Shown: positions 1 to 9,349 of the stretch, one piece after another
How the letters are laid out: each line of letters opens with the position of its first letter
Position numbering within the stretch: the stretch's first letter is position 1
Origin: Anaerococcus pacaensis 9403502
GTDB lineage: Bacteria > Bacillota > Clostridia > Tissierellales > Peptoniphilaceae
Reading direction: 5' to 3'
DNA: 64,000 nucleotides
Assembly (NCBI GenBank): GCA_000308255.3
Contig: HG326666.1
Span: 177,469-241,468, forward strand
The notes under the pieces: generated by a model
Told to the model about the DNA's origin: nothing
Seen by the model: only the letters and a program-made list of their open reading frames with translations
Database searches by the model: none
Program-made: the position numbers and the translations under genes

Positions 1-12
1 TAGAGGATAATT

Positions 13-1035
13 ATGAAAAAAAGAAACAAAATCATATCTCTTGTGCTCCTAATCGCTATATTTTTCACAGGATGTGCAGGCAACGCACAAGATGATAAGG
101 TAATCATAAGGGTCGGCCACAACCAATCTCAAAAACACCCTACTCACTTGGGCCTATTAGCCTTTGAAGAATATGTAGAAAGTGAGCTGGGTGACAAATA
201 CGACATCCAAGTCTTCCCATCAGAACTATTAGGTTCGCAAACCGACATGGTCCAATTAACTCAAACTGGAGCTATAAATATTAGTGTAGCAAGTAACGCT
301 ATTCTAGAAACTTTTTCCGATATATATGAAATCTTCAATCTACCATATTTGTTTGCATCACCAGAAGCCTATCATGCTGTAATGGATGATGAAGCTATCA
401 CAGAGCCTATCTTTACATCTACTAAAGATGCAGGTTTTGAGGCTGTAACCTGGCTTGATGCTGGCAGCCGTTCATTTTATACCATAAATCGTCCTATAGA
501 AAAACCAGAAGACCTCAGAGGCCTAAAAATCCGTGTACAACAATCACCAACAAACGTTCGTATGATGAATCTCCTTGGTGGATCTGCTTCTCCTATGGGC
601 TTTGGTGAAGTATACACAGCTCTACAATCAGGTGTAATTGATGGAGCAGAAAATAACGAAATGGCTCTAGTAGATAACGGCCACGGCGACCTTTGTAAAT
701 ACTATTCCTATGACATGCACCAAATGGTACCAGATATCGTTATCGCAAATTACGAATGGCTAGAAAACCTACCAGCAGAAGATAGGGCTGTTTTTGAAGA
801 AGGTTTTAAGATTTTAAACCAAAAACAAAGAGAAGAATGGACTAAATCTATCGAGGCTGCCCGCAACAAGGCAGGAAATGACATGGGGGTAAACTTCATC
901 TACCCAGACCAAAAACCATTTGTAGATGCTGTAGCTCCTCTAACAGAAGAAGTGCTAAATCGTAACGAAAAATTAAAACCATATTACGATGCTATCCAAG
1001 TCCACAATAACTCATCCCAAGGAGGTAGCAACTAA
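13..1035 (+). CDS. dctP: TRAP transporter substrate-binding lipoprotein (DctP family)
   Basis: Solute-binding subunit of a tripartite ATP-independent (TRAP) transporter, which captures an organic acid outside the membrane for sodium-driven uptake. The 340-residue product starts with a lipoprotein signal peptide with lipobox FTGC (Cys21), so it is membrane-anchored. The body has the DctP fold pattern, including a VGHNQSQKHPTH start, a PEDLRGLKIRVQQSPTNVRM segment that carries the conserved Arg for the carboxylate ligand, and a GEVYTALQSGVIDGAENNE helix. A GAGG ribosome site precedes the ATG. The stop overlaps the next start, so it is coupled to DctQ. The downstream uronate genes suggest hexuronates as substrate (inference). 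The promoter lies outside the window. Confidence 0.93.
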   Translation: MKKRNKIISLVLLIAIFFTGCAGNAQDDKVIIRVGHNQSQKHPTHLGLLAFEEYVESELGDKYDIQVFPSELLGSQTDMVQLTQTGAINISVASNAILETFSDIYEIFNLPYLFASPEAYHAVMDDEAITEPIFTSTKDAGFEAVTWLDAGSRSFYTINRPIEKPEDLRGLKIRVQQSPTNVRMMNLLGGSASPMGFGEVYTALQSGVIDGAENNEMALVDNGHGDLCKYYSYDMHQMVPDIVIANYEWLENLPAEDRAVFEEGFKILNQKQREEWTKSIEAARNKAGNDMGVNFIYPDQKPFVDAVAPLTEEVLNRNEKLKPYYDAIQVHNNSSQGGSN

Positions 1036-1760
1036 TGAAGAAAACCTTACAAAATATACTAAAATTCTTATCAGCAGCTTCATTACTTATAATGCTACTA
1101 CTTGTTGTGTGGCAAGTATTTACTAGATATATCCTAAACAATCCTTCTACATGGTCAGAAGAGCTTGTAGGATTTCTATTTGCCTGGTCCACCCTATTTG
1201 GGGCAAGTCTGATAGTATCTGAACGTGGCCATATGAACATTCCAGTGCTAATGGATACAAAAGAGCCAGCTACCCAAAAAAAGGCAGCAATATTTTCTGA
1301 GATAATGATTTTGTTATTCTCCCTATCTGTCCTAACCTATGGTGGTATTAGAATTACAAATCTTGCTCTAAACCAAATGACCTCATCCCTAGGTATACCT
1401 ATTGGATGGTTTTATATCCCACTTCCTATTACAGGTATCATAAATACCATCTTTTGCATCCTAAATATCAAGTCTATAAGTCGTGGTGAAGTAGAGTTTT
1501 TCAAAGCAAAAAACGCATCAGAAGCTTCTAACAAGCAAGCAAATAATGCTTCTGAAGTGGCAAAATTTGATGAACCAAATGACCTCGCAGAGCTTATAGA
1601 AGAAGATGTCACTTTAGAAGAATTGAGCGAAGAAACTGTCCCAGTAGAGGATAGATTAGCTAGTGAAAATAAAACAGAAGCTAGCGTTAAAACTGAAACT
1701 AGCGGTGAAGTTATCAAACAAACTTTTGAAAGTGACTTAGGAAATAAAGGAGATAAATAA
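1035..1760 (+). CDS. dctQ: TRAP transporter small membrane subunit (DctQ) with unusual acidic C-terminal tail
   Basis: Small permease subunit of the TRAP system, which scaffolds the large DctM subunit. Residues 1-150 show the four-helix DctQ pattern, with WQVFTRYILNNPSTWSEE and the ERGHMNI motif between helices. DctQ proteins are usually about 160-190 residues; this one has 241. The extra stretch, from about residue 155, is hydrophilic and rich in Glu, Ser, Thr and Asn, with no membrane segment. It should lie in the cytoplasm if the usual topology holds. The reading frame stays open to a TAATG overlap with DctM, so the tail is not a frameshift product. Its function is unknown. Confidence 0.9.
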   Translation: MKKTLQNILKFLSAASLLIMLLLVVWQVFTRYILNNPSTWSEELVGFLFAWSTLFGASLIVSERGHMNIPVLMDTKEPATQKKAAIFSEIMILLFSLSVLTYGGIRITNLALNQMTSSLGIPIGWFYIPLPITGIINTIFCILNIKSISRGEVEFFKAKNASEASNKQANNASEVAKFDEPNDLAELIEEDVTLEELSEETVPVEDRLASENKTEASVKTETSGEVIKQTFESDLGNKGDK

Positions 1761-3061
1761 TGGGTGGACAAGCATTAGCAGTAATATTAATAGTTTTAGC
1801 TGCCCTATTGATTCTAGGCGTTCCAATTGCATTTTCAATAGGTATAGCTTCAATCGTAACAATCCTTGCTACAGTACCACTAAATGTAGCAGTACTAACA
1901 GCAGCTCAAAGGACCTTTGTAGGTATGAGCTCATTTACCCTTACAGCAATTCCGTTTTTTATCCTAGCAGGTAATCTAATGAATGAGGGCGGGATTGCAA
2001 AAAGACTTGTAGATTTTGTAATGGCTATCCTTGGTAAACTACCAGGAGCCCTACTTGTAACAAATATAGGTGCCAATTTAATCTTTGGTGCTATCTCAGG
2101 GTCTGCCTCTGCAGCAGCTGCAGCAGTTGGATCAATGGTAAAACAAGGTGAAGAAGAAATGGGTTATGATAAGGCCCTATCAACCGCAGCCAACGGTGCT
2201 TCTGCTCCAGCAGGTCTGCTTGTCCCACCATCAAATGCCCTTATTACCTATTCACTAGTATCAGGTGGTACATCTATCGCAGCGCTTTTTTTAGCAGGCT
2301 ACTTTCCAGGACTTATCTGGGCACTTGGCTGTACCATAGCTGGGGTAATCCTTGCAAAGAAAAAAGGGTATAAGGGTGTTGAAGGTAAGTTCTCATGGGC
2401 AAATCTAGGACGAGCAACCCTACGTGCTATCCCATCTCTTGGACTTATCGTAGTAGTAATCGGCGGTATCGTAGCTGGTATATTTACAGCTACCGAAGGT
2501 TCAGCTGTATCTGTAGTCTATGCCCTAATCCTAGGCCTTGCCTATAAGAACCTAAACTTTAGAAAAATCGTAGATATCATAGTAGAATCAGCAAAAATGA
2601 GTGCTATAGTAGTATTTCTTATAGGTGTAAGTAATATCCTATCATGGGTTATGGCCTTTACAGGTATTCCACAAATGATTGGTAATGCTTTATTATCAGT
2701 AACAGACAATCCTATTGTCCTATTGCTAATCATAAACATTATCCTATTAATATCTGGTACCTTCATGGATGTAACACCAGCGATCCTTATCTTTACACCA
2801 CTATTTCTACCTATCGTTGAAACATTTGGTATGCACCCAGTACACTTTGGTCTAATCATCGTTTATAACCTATGTATTGGAAATATCACACCACCAGTTG
2901 GTAACACACTTTTCGTTGCTATCAAGGTCGGCGATACCAGCCTACAAAAGGTAATGCCATATATGATTAGGTTCTACCTATTTATCCTACTTGGACTCAT
3001 ACTCGTAACATACGTACCTGCTATCACACTATCACTACCACAATCAGCAGGACTAATCTAA
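1760..3061 (+). CDS. dctM: TRAP transporter large permease subunit (DctM)
   Basis: The translocating subunit of the TRAP transporter, 433 residues and hydrophobic throughout (about 12 membrane segments). Family-typical segments are visible: an FFILAGNLMNEGGIAKRL stretch near the N-terminus, SGSASAAAAAVGSMV, a GAPAG-like SAPAGLLVPPSNALITYS loop and TPPVGNTLFV near the C-terminus. It overlaps dctQ by one base and ends 11 nt before the uronate isomerase start. This places transport and catabolism on one transcript. Uptake is expected to be driven by a sodium gradient (family knowledge); hexuronate specificity is inferred from context. Confidence 0.93.
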   Translation: MGGQALAVILIVLAALLILGVPIAFSIGIASIVTILATVPLNVAVLTAAQRTFVGMSSFTLTAIPFFILAGNLMNEGGIAKRLVDFVMAILGKLPGALLVTNIGANLIFGAISGSASAAAAAVGSMVKQGEEEMGYDKALSTAANGASAPAGLLVPPSNALITYSLVSGGTSIAALFLAGYFPGLIWALGCTIAGVILAKKKGYKGVEGKFSWANLGRATLRAIPSLGLIVVVIGGIVAGIFTATEGSAVSVVYALILGLAYKNLNFRKIVDIIVESAKMSAIVVFLIGVSNILSWVMAFTGIPQMIGNALLSVTDNPIVLLLIINIILLISGTFMDVTPAILIFTPLFLPIVETFGMHPVHFGLIIVYNLCIGNITPPVGNTLFVAIKVGDTSLQKVMPYMIRFYLFILLGLILVTYVPAITLSLPQSAGLI

Positions 3062-3072
3062 AAGGAGAGATA

Positions 3073-4485
3073 ATGAAACAATTTTTGACAGATGATTTTT
3101 TATTAAACACTGAATACGCAAAAACTCTTTATCACAACTACGCCAAAGATGAGCCAATCTTTGACTGGCACTGCCACCTGGAAGCAGAAGAAATATATAA
3201 AAATGAAAAAATAGAATCAATCACTAAAGCTTGGCTTGGTGGCGACCACTACAAGTGGAGGACTATGAGAGCTGTGGGTATAGATGAAGACCTCATCACA
3301 GGAAGCGCAGATGACCTTGATAAATTCAAGGCCTATGCTGCTACTATGCCAAACCTAATAGGTAACCCAATCTATCACTGGACTCATCTAGAGCTAAAAA
3401 ACTATTTTGGAATCGACTACTGCCTAGAACCAGACACAGCAGAAGAGATTTATAAAATCGCCAACGAAAAGCTATCTACAGATGCATACACCCCTCGCGG
3501 TCTAATCAAAATGAGCAATGTAGCTGCAGTTTGTACAACCAACGACCCAGTAGATGATTTACATTACCATGACTTACTAGATGAAGATGAGACTTTTGAG
3601 ACCAAAGTAAAACCAGCCTTCCGCCCAGACAGGGCCCTAGCTATTGAAAAGGCAGATTATGCCGACTATATAAAAACTCTATCTGAAGTAAGTGGTGTAG
3701 AAATTGTATGCTTTGATAGCCTCAAAGAAGCACTCGTAAAAAGAATGGATTTCTTTAATGAAAAGGGCTGCAAGGCCAGTGACCAAGCCTTTAAATATGC
3801 ACCTTTTGTTGAAAAATCTGACGAAGAAATCACAGATATTATAAAGAAAAAATTAGCTGGCGAAAGCCTTGAAACCTGCGAAGAGGATGCTTACAAAACT
3901 AGCCTTATGATATGGCTAGGCACTAAATATAAAGAATATGACTGGGCAATGGAACTACACATTGGTGTAATCCGTGACAACTCTACTCTACTTGACGAAA
4001 AACTAGGCAAGGACGTGGGCGGAGATGCTACCAACGACCAATATTATGCAGAAAATCTAGCCAGACTATTAAATCAAATAGAACTAAAGAGTGGCCTACC
4101 AAGAACCATCATCTTCCCACTCCACCCAGCAATGTTTTACCCAGTATCAACAATTGCAGGAGTATTTAACAAGGGCAATGATGAAGGCGTCCTTACCTGC
4201 CAACTAGGTCCAGCTTGGTGGCACCTAGACCACAAAGAAGGCATGCTAGACCAAATGAAAATTCTAGCTGCAACAAGCGCCTTTGCTAAAAATATCGGAA
4301 TGATTACAGACAGCCGTTCATTCTTAAGCTACCCACGCCACGAATACTACAGAAGACTACTATGTAGATATGTAGGCGGACTAGTAGACGGTGGCGAATA
4401 TCCATGGGATGAAGAATTCCTTGGCCAAATGATCAAAGACATCTCTTTTAACAACGCCAAAGACATCATAAAAATAGACCTATAA
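3073..4485 (+). CDS. uxaC: Uronate isomerase (glucuronate/galacturonate isomerase)
   Basis: Interconverts D-glucuronate and D-fructuronate, or D-galacturonate and D-tagaturonate, the first intracellular step of hexuronate breakdown. The 470-residue length is normal for UxaC. The N-terminal FDWHCHLEAEEIYKN holds the HxH metal pair of the amidohydrolase-like fold, followed by WLGGDHYKWRTMRA and the later HIGVIRDN and TDSRSFLSYPRHEYYRR blocks that are strongly conserved. An AAGGAGAG ribosome site precedes the ATG. The oxidoreductase and dehydratase steps (uxaB/uxuB, uxaA/uxuA) are not in the window and are presumably upstream or elsewhere. Cytoplasmic. Confidence 0.95.
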   Translation: MKQFLTDDFLLNTEYAKTLYHNYAKDEPIFDWHCHLEAEEIYKNEKIESITKAWLGGDHYKWRTMRAVGIDEDLITGSADDLDKFKAYAATMPNLIGNPIYHWTHLELKNYFGIDYCLEPDTAEEIYKIANEKLSTDAYTPRGLIKMSNVAAVCTTNDPVDDLHYHDLLDEDETFETKVKPAFRPDRALAIEKADYADYIKTLSEVSGVEIVCFDSLKEALVKRMDFFNEKGCKASDQAFKYAPFVEKSDEEITDIIKKKLAGESLETCEEDAYKTSLMIWLGTKYKEYDWAMELHIGVIRDNSTLLDEKLGKDVGGDATNDQYYAENLARLLNQIELKSGLPRTIIFPLHPAMFYPVSTIAGVFNKGNDEGVLTCQLGPAWWHLDHKEGMLDQMKILAATSAFAKNIGMITDSRSFLSYPRHEYYRRLLCRYVGGLVDGGEYPWDEEFLGQMIKDISFNNAKDIIKIDL

Positions 4486-4495
4486 GGAGCAATCA

Positions 4496-5122
4496 ATGTT
4501 AAAATACGAAGTATTAAACAGAGTCAAAGAACTTGGCATAGTCCCAGTTATTAGAGGCAATTCTGCCGAAGAAGCCCTAGGCTACTGCAGGGCCTTAATC
4601 GAAGGTGGGATTGATATCTTAGAAGTCACCTTTACCATCCCAAATGCCCTAGATGTCTTTAAGGAGCTAAATGCTGAGCTTCCAGATACTGCAACATTGG
4701 GTGCAGGTACAGTTATGGATCCAACCACAGCCCGTCTTGCTATCTTAAATGGAGCTAAATTTATCGTATCTCCTGGCTTTAATCCAGAAGTAGCAAAAAT
4801 GTGTAACCTCTACCAAGTACCATACATGCCAGGCTGCATGACCTTTACAGAAATCACTACAGCCCTAGAATATGGCGTAGACCTAATCAAACTCTTCCCA
4901 GGATCTCTGCCTGGCCCATCATATGTAAAAGCCATCCACGGCCCACTACCAACTGCCAACATCATGCCAACTGGTGGCGTAAGCCTTGATAACCTCGAAG
5001 ATTGGTTTAGGGCTGGAGTATTTGCGGTAGGAGCCGGATCTAATCTCGTAGCAGGTAGCCATGAAGAAATCGTAGAAATGAGCAAAAAATACCTAGAAAA
5101 AATCGCGGAAGTGAGAAAGTAA
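4496..5122 (+). CDS. kdgA: 2-keto-3-deoxy-6-phosphogluconate (KDPG) aldolase
   Basis: Cleaves KDPG to pyruvate and glyceraldehyde 3-phosphate, the last step of hexuronate catabolism. The 208-residue class I aldolase shows the family motifs in order: VPVIRGNS at the N-terminus, GGIDILEVTFT, GAGTVMDP, KFIVSPGFNPEV, MPGCMTFTEI, then IKLFPGSLPGPSY with the Schiff-base lysine, and MPTGGV. Ribosome site AAGGAG lies a few bases upstream. Its last base is shared with the KDG kinase start (TAATG), so both are translationally coupled. Equivalent to eda of enterobacteria. Confidence 0.95.
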   Translation: MLKYEVLNRVKELGIVPVIRGNSAEEALGYCRALIEGGIDILEVTFTIPNALDVFKELNAELPDTATLGAGTVMDPTTARLAILNGAKFIVSPGFNPEVAKMCNLYQVPYMPGCMTFTEITTALEYGVDLIKLFPGSLPGPSYVKAIHGPLPTANIMPTGGVSLDNLEDWFRAGVFAVGAGSNLVAGSHEEIVEMSKKYLEKIAEVRK

Positions 5123-6111
5123 TGAAAAAAGTCGTAACATTTGGGGAGATCATGCTTAGGCTCTCCCCACCTGACTACCAAAGATTCTTACAAGCAAACA
5201 CTTTTGAGATAAACTATGGTGGCGCTGAGGCCAATGTTGCCCTAGCCCTTGCAATGCTAGGCTATGACAGCCACTTTGTGACAAAAGTTCCAGATAATGC
5301 CATAGGCCACGCTGCCATCAATTCTCTCCGCAAATATGGAGTTGACACATCTGATGTTGTATTCGGAGGCGATAGGCTAGGAATCTATTATCTAGAAAAG
5401 GGTTCATCAGTTCGTGCCAGCAATGTCATCTATGACAGAAAAGACTCAGCCATAGCTCACGCCAAATGCGATAACTTTGATTGGGATAAGATTTTTATAG
5501 ACACCGACCTATTTTTAGTATCAGGCATCAGCCCCGCAGTAAGTACTGACTGTCAAGATATCACAAAAAAAGCCTTAGAAGCTGCAAAGGAAGCTGGTGC
5601 GCTGATAGTAATCGATGTCAACTACAGGGCCAAAATGTGGGATTTAGAAAAAGCCAATAAAGTCATGAAAGACCTACTTCCATACGCGGATGTAGTCTTG
5701 GGCTTTACACCAGACATCCTACTTGAGATAGACCAAGACCTAAGCCCAGATGAACACATCAACCTCCTCCGCCGCATGGTAGACACCTACGATTTAAAAA
5801 TCGCTGCATCTACCTTTAGAACCAGCCACTCAGCTACCCACAATAGCTTAAAAGCAAAGCTATACGATGGAGAAAAACTATATACATCCAAAGAATACGA
5901 ATTTGATATAGTAGACAGGGTTGGTGGTGGAGATAGCTTTACCACAGGACTCATAAGTGGCCTCTTAGACGAAAAACCACTCCAAGAAGCCCTAGAATTC
6001 GCCACAGCTACAAGCGTGTGGAAACATACTATAGCAGGCGATGCTAATATTGTAAGCAAAGAAGAAATTGAAAGCCTCGCGGCTGGTGGGTCAACACTAG
6101 TACAGAGATGA
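5122..6111 (+). CDS. kdgK: 2-keto-3-deoxygluconate kinase (PfkB/ribokinase family)
   Basis: Phosphorylates KDG to KDPG and so feeds the aldolase encoded just before it. The 329-residue protein has the PfkB layout: an N-terminal TFGEIMLRLSPP strand, a sugar-binding GGAEANVALALAMLG segment, and the C-terminal signature GGGDSFTTGLISGLL with the catalytic Asp. The order isomerase-aldolase-kinase behind a TRAP transporter is common in Firmicute uronate operons. The protein sequence alone cannot separate KDG kinase from other PfkB sugar kinases; the neighbours decide it. A terminator follows. Confidence 0.9.
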   Translation: MKKVVTFGEIMLRLSPPDYQRFLQANTFEINYGGAEANVALALAMLGYDSHFVTKVPDNAIGHAAINSLRKYGVDTSDVVFGGDRLGIYYLEKGSSVRASNVIYDRKDSAIAHAKCDNFDWDKIFIDTDLFLVSGISPAVSTDCQDITKKALEAAKEAGALIVIDVNYRAKMWDLEKANKVMKDLLPYADVVLGFTPDILLEIDQDLSPDEHINLLRRMVDTYDLKIAASTFRTSHSATHNSLKAKLYDGEKLYTSKEYEFDIVDRVGGGDSFTTGLISGLLDEKPLQEALEFATATSVWKHTIAGDANIVSKEEIESLAAGGSTLVQR

Positions 6112-6154
6112 TTTAGTTCAAGTGTTAACTAAATAAACTTTTTTTAAATTTTTT

Positions 6155-6180
6155 AGAGAGATAGCAATGTCTCTCTTTTT
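6155..6180 (+). terminator. Rho-independent terminator of the uronate operon
   Basis: A seven-base stem AGAGAGA/TCTCTCT with an eight-base loop is followed by a T-run, 44 bases after the kdgK stop codon. Confidence 0.8.
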
Positions 6181-6414
6181 TATATAATTATTTTCTTAGT
6201 TTAAGATACTTATACAGTAATGATTGTGCTCGCGGATCTATGTATAAAATAAAGTATTTGTTGTCTTCTATTTAATATGATTCTTTAAGTAATTCTTCGC
6301 CCAAGTATGGGCCCAGGGGATTATTAATTCCCTACTGCATGTCGGGCATGGGGCTCTGCAACCCTTAGTCAGAGTGTAGTTCTCTCTTAAATGTAATATT
6401 TTTATTTAGATAAA

Positions 6415-6655
6415 ACCTCCGCCTCGGGGCGCAGGGCGGTAGGGGTGACAAGCCCGTCCGGCTCGTAGAGGACAGACCCCCTCATGACCACGAAAACCCG
6501 CTACTACGTAGCTCTTCCGTGCTAACGAAATACGGACTTCGTCCTCTCCGCGCTCCTGCGCTACATTTCGGGTTAAAAGGCCAAAATCAATGGCCTTTTA
6601 ACTGCACTAAGTTTTCGGGATAATCAAGCGTGTCCGGCATACTGGACCCAAAATC
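6415..6655 (-). repeat. Dispersed intergenic repeat, copy R1 (inverted relative to R2)
   Basis: Read on the minus strand this stretch matches R2 near 9.35-9.64 kb: shared words include GGTCCAGTATGCCGGACACG, TTATCCCGAAA, GCGCGGAGAGGACGAA and GAGCCGGACGGGCTT. It is GC-rich against the AT-rich background and has no convincing gene. Similar words recur at 55.5 and 59.3 kb. The nature of the element is unknown; it could be an eroded transposon or a non-coding repeat family. Confidence 0.75.
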
Positions 6656-6990
6656 ACTGGGCATTTATCTCCCCCTTAAACCCCCTTTTCCGGAACCCCC
6701 TGCAAACGACCCCGCCGGGGGCAGTTTGGGAGGGATCGCTTCGCGATGCCCGTTTAACCACCAATCAGTAAGCTCACTGCGTGAGCTTTTGGTGAAAGTT
6801 TGTTGGCTAGTAATGATATCCACTTTCTACCACATCTCAAAAGAGATGTTATTCCTTCATGTACTGCTGATATATCAAAATAATGCCTGCCTCATCTGCA
6901 TTTCCGTTATCTATGTTTATCTCCACGAAAATTATATAAAATTCATGGGCAAACTATACTTTAAAAGTCTTTCATCTATTCTATATATAC
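6656..6990. other. Gene-free stretch between repeat R1 and the ABC exporter
   Basis: No supported gene. It contains short GC-rich hairpins (GATCGCTTCGCGATG and GCTCACTGCGTGAGC) and then turns AT-rich towards the exporter stop codon. The open frame crossing 6630-7097 on the plus strand runs antisense into the exporter gene and has no family resemblance. Confidence 0.5.
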
Positions 6991-8907
6991 TTAAAATCGT
7001 GATTTTTTTATATATTCGTCATACAACTGCCTATATAAATCCGAATTTTTTATTAGGTAGTCATGCTTCCCTTTACTCTCCATTTCGCCATCTTTAATTA
7101 CTATCATTTCATCAGCTAGGTTATTTAGTACGTCAATTTTATGGGATATTATGATTCCTCTTTTGTTGTCGATATAGCTTTTTAATACTTCCAAACTTTT
7201 TTTCTCACTTAATAAATCGATACTTGTAAAAGGTTCATCAATTAAATAAGGAAGATCAGTTTCAAGTAATAGAAGTCTAGCTAAGCATATTTTATTTTTC
7301 TCCCCACCAGATATATTTGATCCCCTTTGTCCAAATAATCTATCAGATAGATAAGATAAGTCTAGGTCAGTGACTAACTTTTCATATTTTTCTGCAATAT
7401 AATAATTTTTATTTATCTTTATATCTGATATTATATTGATTGTTTCATCAATGATAGATTCAAACGATTCTTGTATTAAATTCTCACAAGTTGTCATATC
7501 TAAATCTCTAAAATCATAAATATCACATAATAAATCTAAATCGTCATTTTTTATAGTATAGTCTCCGGATTTCGCTAAGTCTCTAATATTACTAAATCTA
7601 TGATAATATTCATCCTTTTTTAATCGAAAGTCATTTTCCGATAAAGGTTGTTTTTTTAAAGTGATATTATCTTTTATGCTCGCATCAAATATTTCATTAT
7701 CTTGGTAATACATTTTATAAAGGCTGTACCTCATTGCAAGATTTATATCTGAAATATTTACACCACCATAATTAACTAGGCCCTCCATAGGAACTAAATC
7801 TCCCAATAATAATTTTATAATAGTAGATTTTCCTTCACCCGACACACCTACTATCCCGTACATCTTATCTAGTTTGAGATTGAAGTTTGTTAAAACAGAT
7901 TTATCTTCATAGTTCACTTTAATATTTTTAAGCTTTACTTCTGTACTTTGAGGCAAGGTAAATTTTTGTTTTGCATTTAGAGATTCAATATTTCTATTAT
8001 GTAGCATATCGACTTTATTAGCATTATCCCTTAATTCCTTTAAAGTATATAGTGGCAAGAAACTTGCTGGTATATAAGCGACCATAGTGATGAAATTACT
8101 AATCGCTAGATTATCTTTTAAGATTAATAACATGGAAATAATAAATATAACAATCATAGTTATATTTTTAATACTATCTATTAAACTGCTAGCTAATCTA
8201 GATGCTAACATGTTTTTCATGAAAAATTCATCCCTAGTATCTATAGATTTGTCTAATTCGTATAAGTAACGCTCAAAACTACCAGCATTCATAATGCTTT
8301 TTCTATTTTCAATAAATTCTAATGCTAATGGATTAAGCTTAAAGATTTCCTCCCTACCCTTTGCAAAATATTCAATCTGTCTATTTTCTAAATACTTTAA
8401 TAAAACTATGGTAATTATGTATGCAATTATAATTACAATAGGAAAGTATAAAGACCAATTAGCAGTAATGACAAGAATTATTATTGTAGTAATTAGATTT
8501 GATATCCCAACAAAATAATTGGAAGCGGCGAGCATATTGCTCACTTGTTCAGCATCACCAAAGACAGAATTTAAAAAAGCCCCAGACCCTCTAGTATTTA
8601 TAACAAAACTAGGAGACCTGCTAATTGAATTTAAAAGTTTGACACTAAATGTCTTTTGAATTTTTAGTTGAAATATAATTAACAGATAGGCTTCTAATAT
8701 ACCTAAAGCTATAAGTAGTATGCTAAGAATAAAGAAAAATGCGATGGATTTGGGTTCTACATGGGCTAATAAAATGGAATCAATAATCCTTTTTTGAATC
8801 AAAGGTAGCACTACGAGCAAAATACTTGATGCGATCGATAATAACAACAGTTTGAAAATCAGAGCTTTATCTCCATACATTTTAAGATAAGAAAAAATCT
8901 TGCGCAT
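6991..8907 (-). CDS. ABC exporter, fused membrane and ATPase domains, with a long NBD insertion
   Basis: Half-size ABC exporter: six membrane helices (about residues 15-300), then one ATPase domain. Visible are Walker A GVSGEGKST, signature NISGGEKNK, Walker B LPYLIDEP and the switch region IIISHKID. From Walker A to signature it spans about 175 residues, against roughly 105-110 in typical exporters. The excess is a charged, helical-looking insert before the signature. I chose the ATG at 8907 because GGAGG lies four bases upstream; a TTG 15 bases earlier is possible. The gene is AT-rich, stands alone, and sits between inverted copies of a repeat, so it may have been acquired. The substrate cannot be read; peptides or drugs are typical for the class. 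Confidence 0.85.
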   Translation of the reverse strand: MRKIFSYLKMYGDKALIFKLLLLSIASSILLVVLPLIQKRIIDSILLAHVEPKSIAFFFILSILLIALGILEAYLLIIFQLKIQKTFSVKLLNSISRSPSFVINTRGSGAFLNSVFGDAEQVSNMLAASNYFVGISNLITTIIILVITANWSLYFPIVIIIAYIITIVLLKYLENRQIEYFAKGREEIFKLNPLALEFIENRKSIMNAGSFERYLYELDKSIDTRDEFFMKNMLASRLASSLIDSIKNITMIVIFIISMLLILKDNLAISNFITMVAYIPASFLPLYTLKELRDNANKVDMLHNRNIESLNAKQKFTLPQSTEVKLKNIKVNYEDKSVLTNFNLKLDKMYGIVGVSGEGKSTIIKLLLGDLVPMEGLVNYGGVNISDINLAMRYSLYKMYYQDNEIFDASIKDNITLKKQPLSENDFRLKKDEYYHRFSNIRDLAKSGDYTIKNDDLDLLCDIYDFRDLDMTTCENLIQESFESIIDETINIISDIKINKNYYIAEKYEKLVTDLDLSYLSDRLFGQRGSNISGGEKNKICLARLLLLETDLPYLIDEPFTSIDLLSEKKSLEVLKSYIDNKRGIIISHKIDVLNNLADEMIVIKDGEMESKGKHDYLIKNSDLYRQLYDEYIKKSRF

Positions 8908-8922
8908 AAAACCTCCATGCAA

Positions 8923-9349
8923 ATTAAAATGTGAAAATTATCACGCTATAAACAAGCGTAGTAAAATGATACTATGGAATCATTTTTATTTCAAACTATA
9001 CTTTCATATTCAAACTTAATAAATATATTTATTACACGAATCTTTATCCTCAGCGAAGTCAAATAATAGCAATAACCCTATAGATAAAAACAAGTCTTGA
9101 ATTGTTGTTTATTTAAAATAAAAATACTTAATCAAACTACTCACAATAACTCACTTTGTAAGCTAATGTTAAAAGTATTTTGCGCAATCTTTAACAACCC
9201 AAAGACTCACGAAGTGAGTCTACTCCTCGGAATGGCTCGGTGACCCGAGCCTCCCTGTAAAGGCAGGATTCGCGGAGTGAATCCTACTAAACAATGGCAG
9301 CGGAACATAAACACCCGTTGATTTCAGGTCCAGTATGCCGGACACGTTT
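8923..9349. other. Gene-free stretch upstream of the ABC exporter
   Basis: AT-rich up to about 9180 and likely to hold the exporter promoter on the minus strand; then a GC-richer run with imperfect hairpins (GGCTCGGTGACCCGAGCC) leads into repeat R2. No gene supported. Confidence 0.5.

Noticed and set aside
6630..7097. 155-codon plus-strand open frame
   Set aside because: It starts in repeat-rich DNA, runs antisense into the exporter gene, has no ribosome site and no family resemblance.
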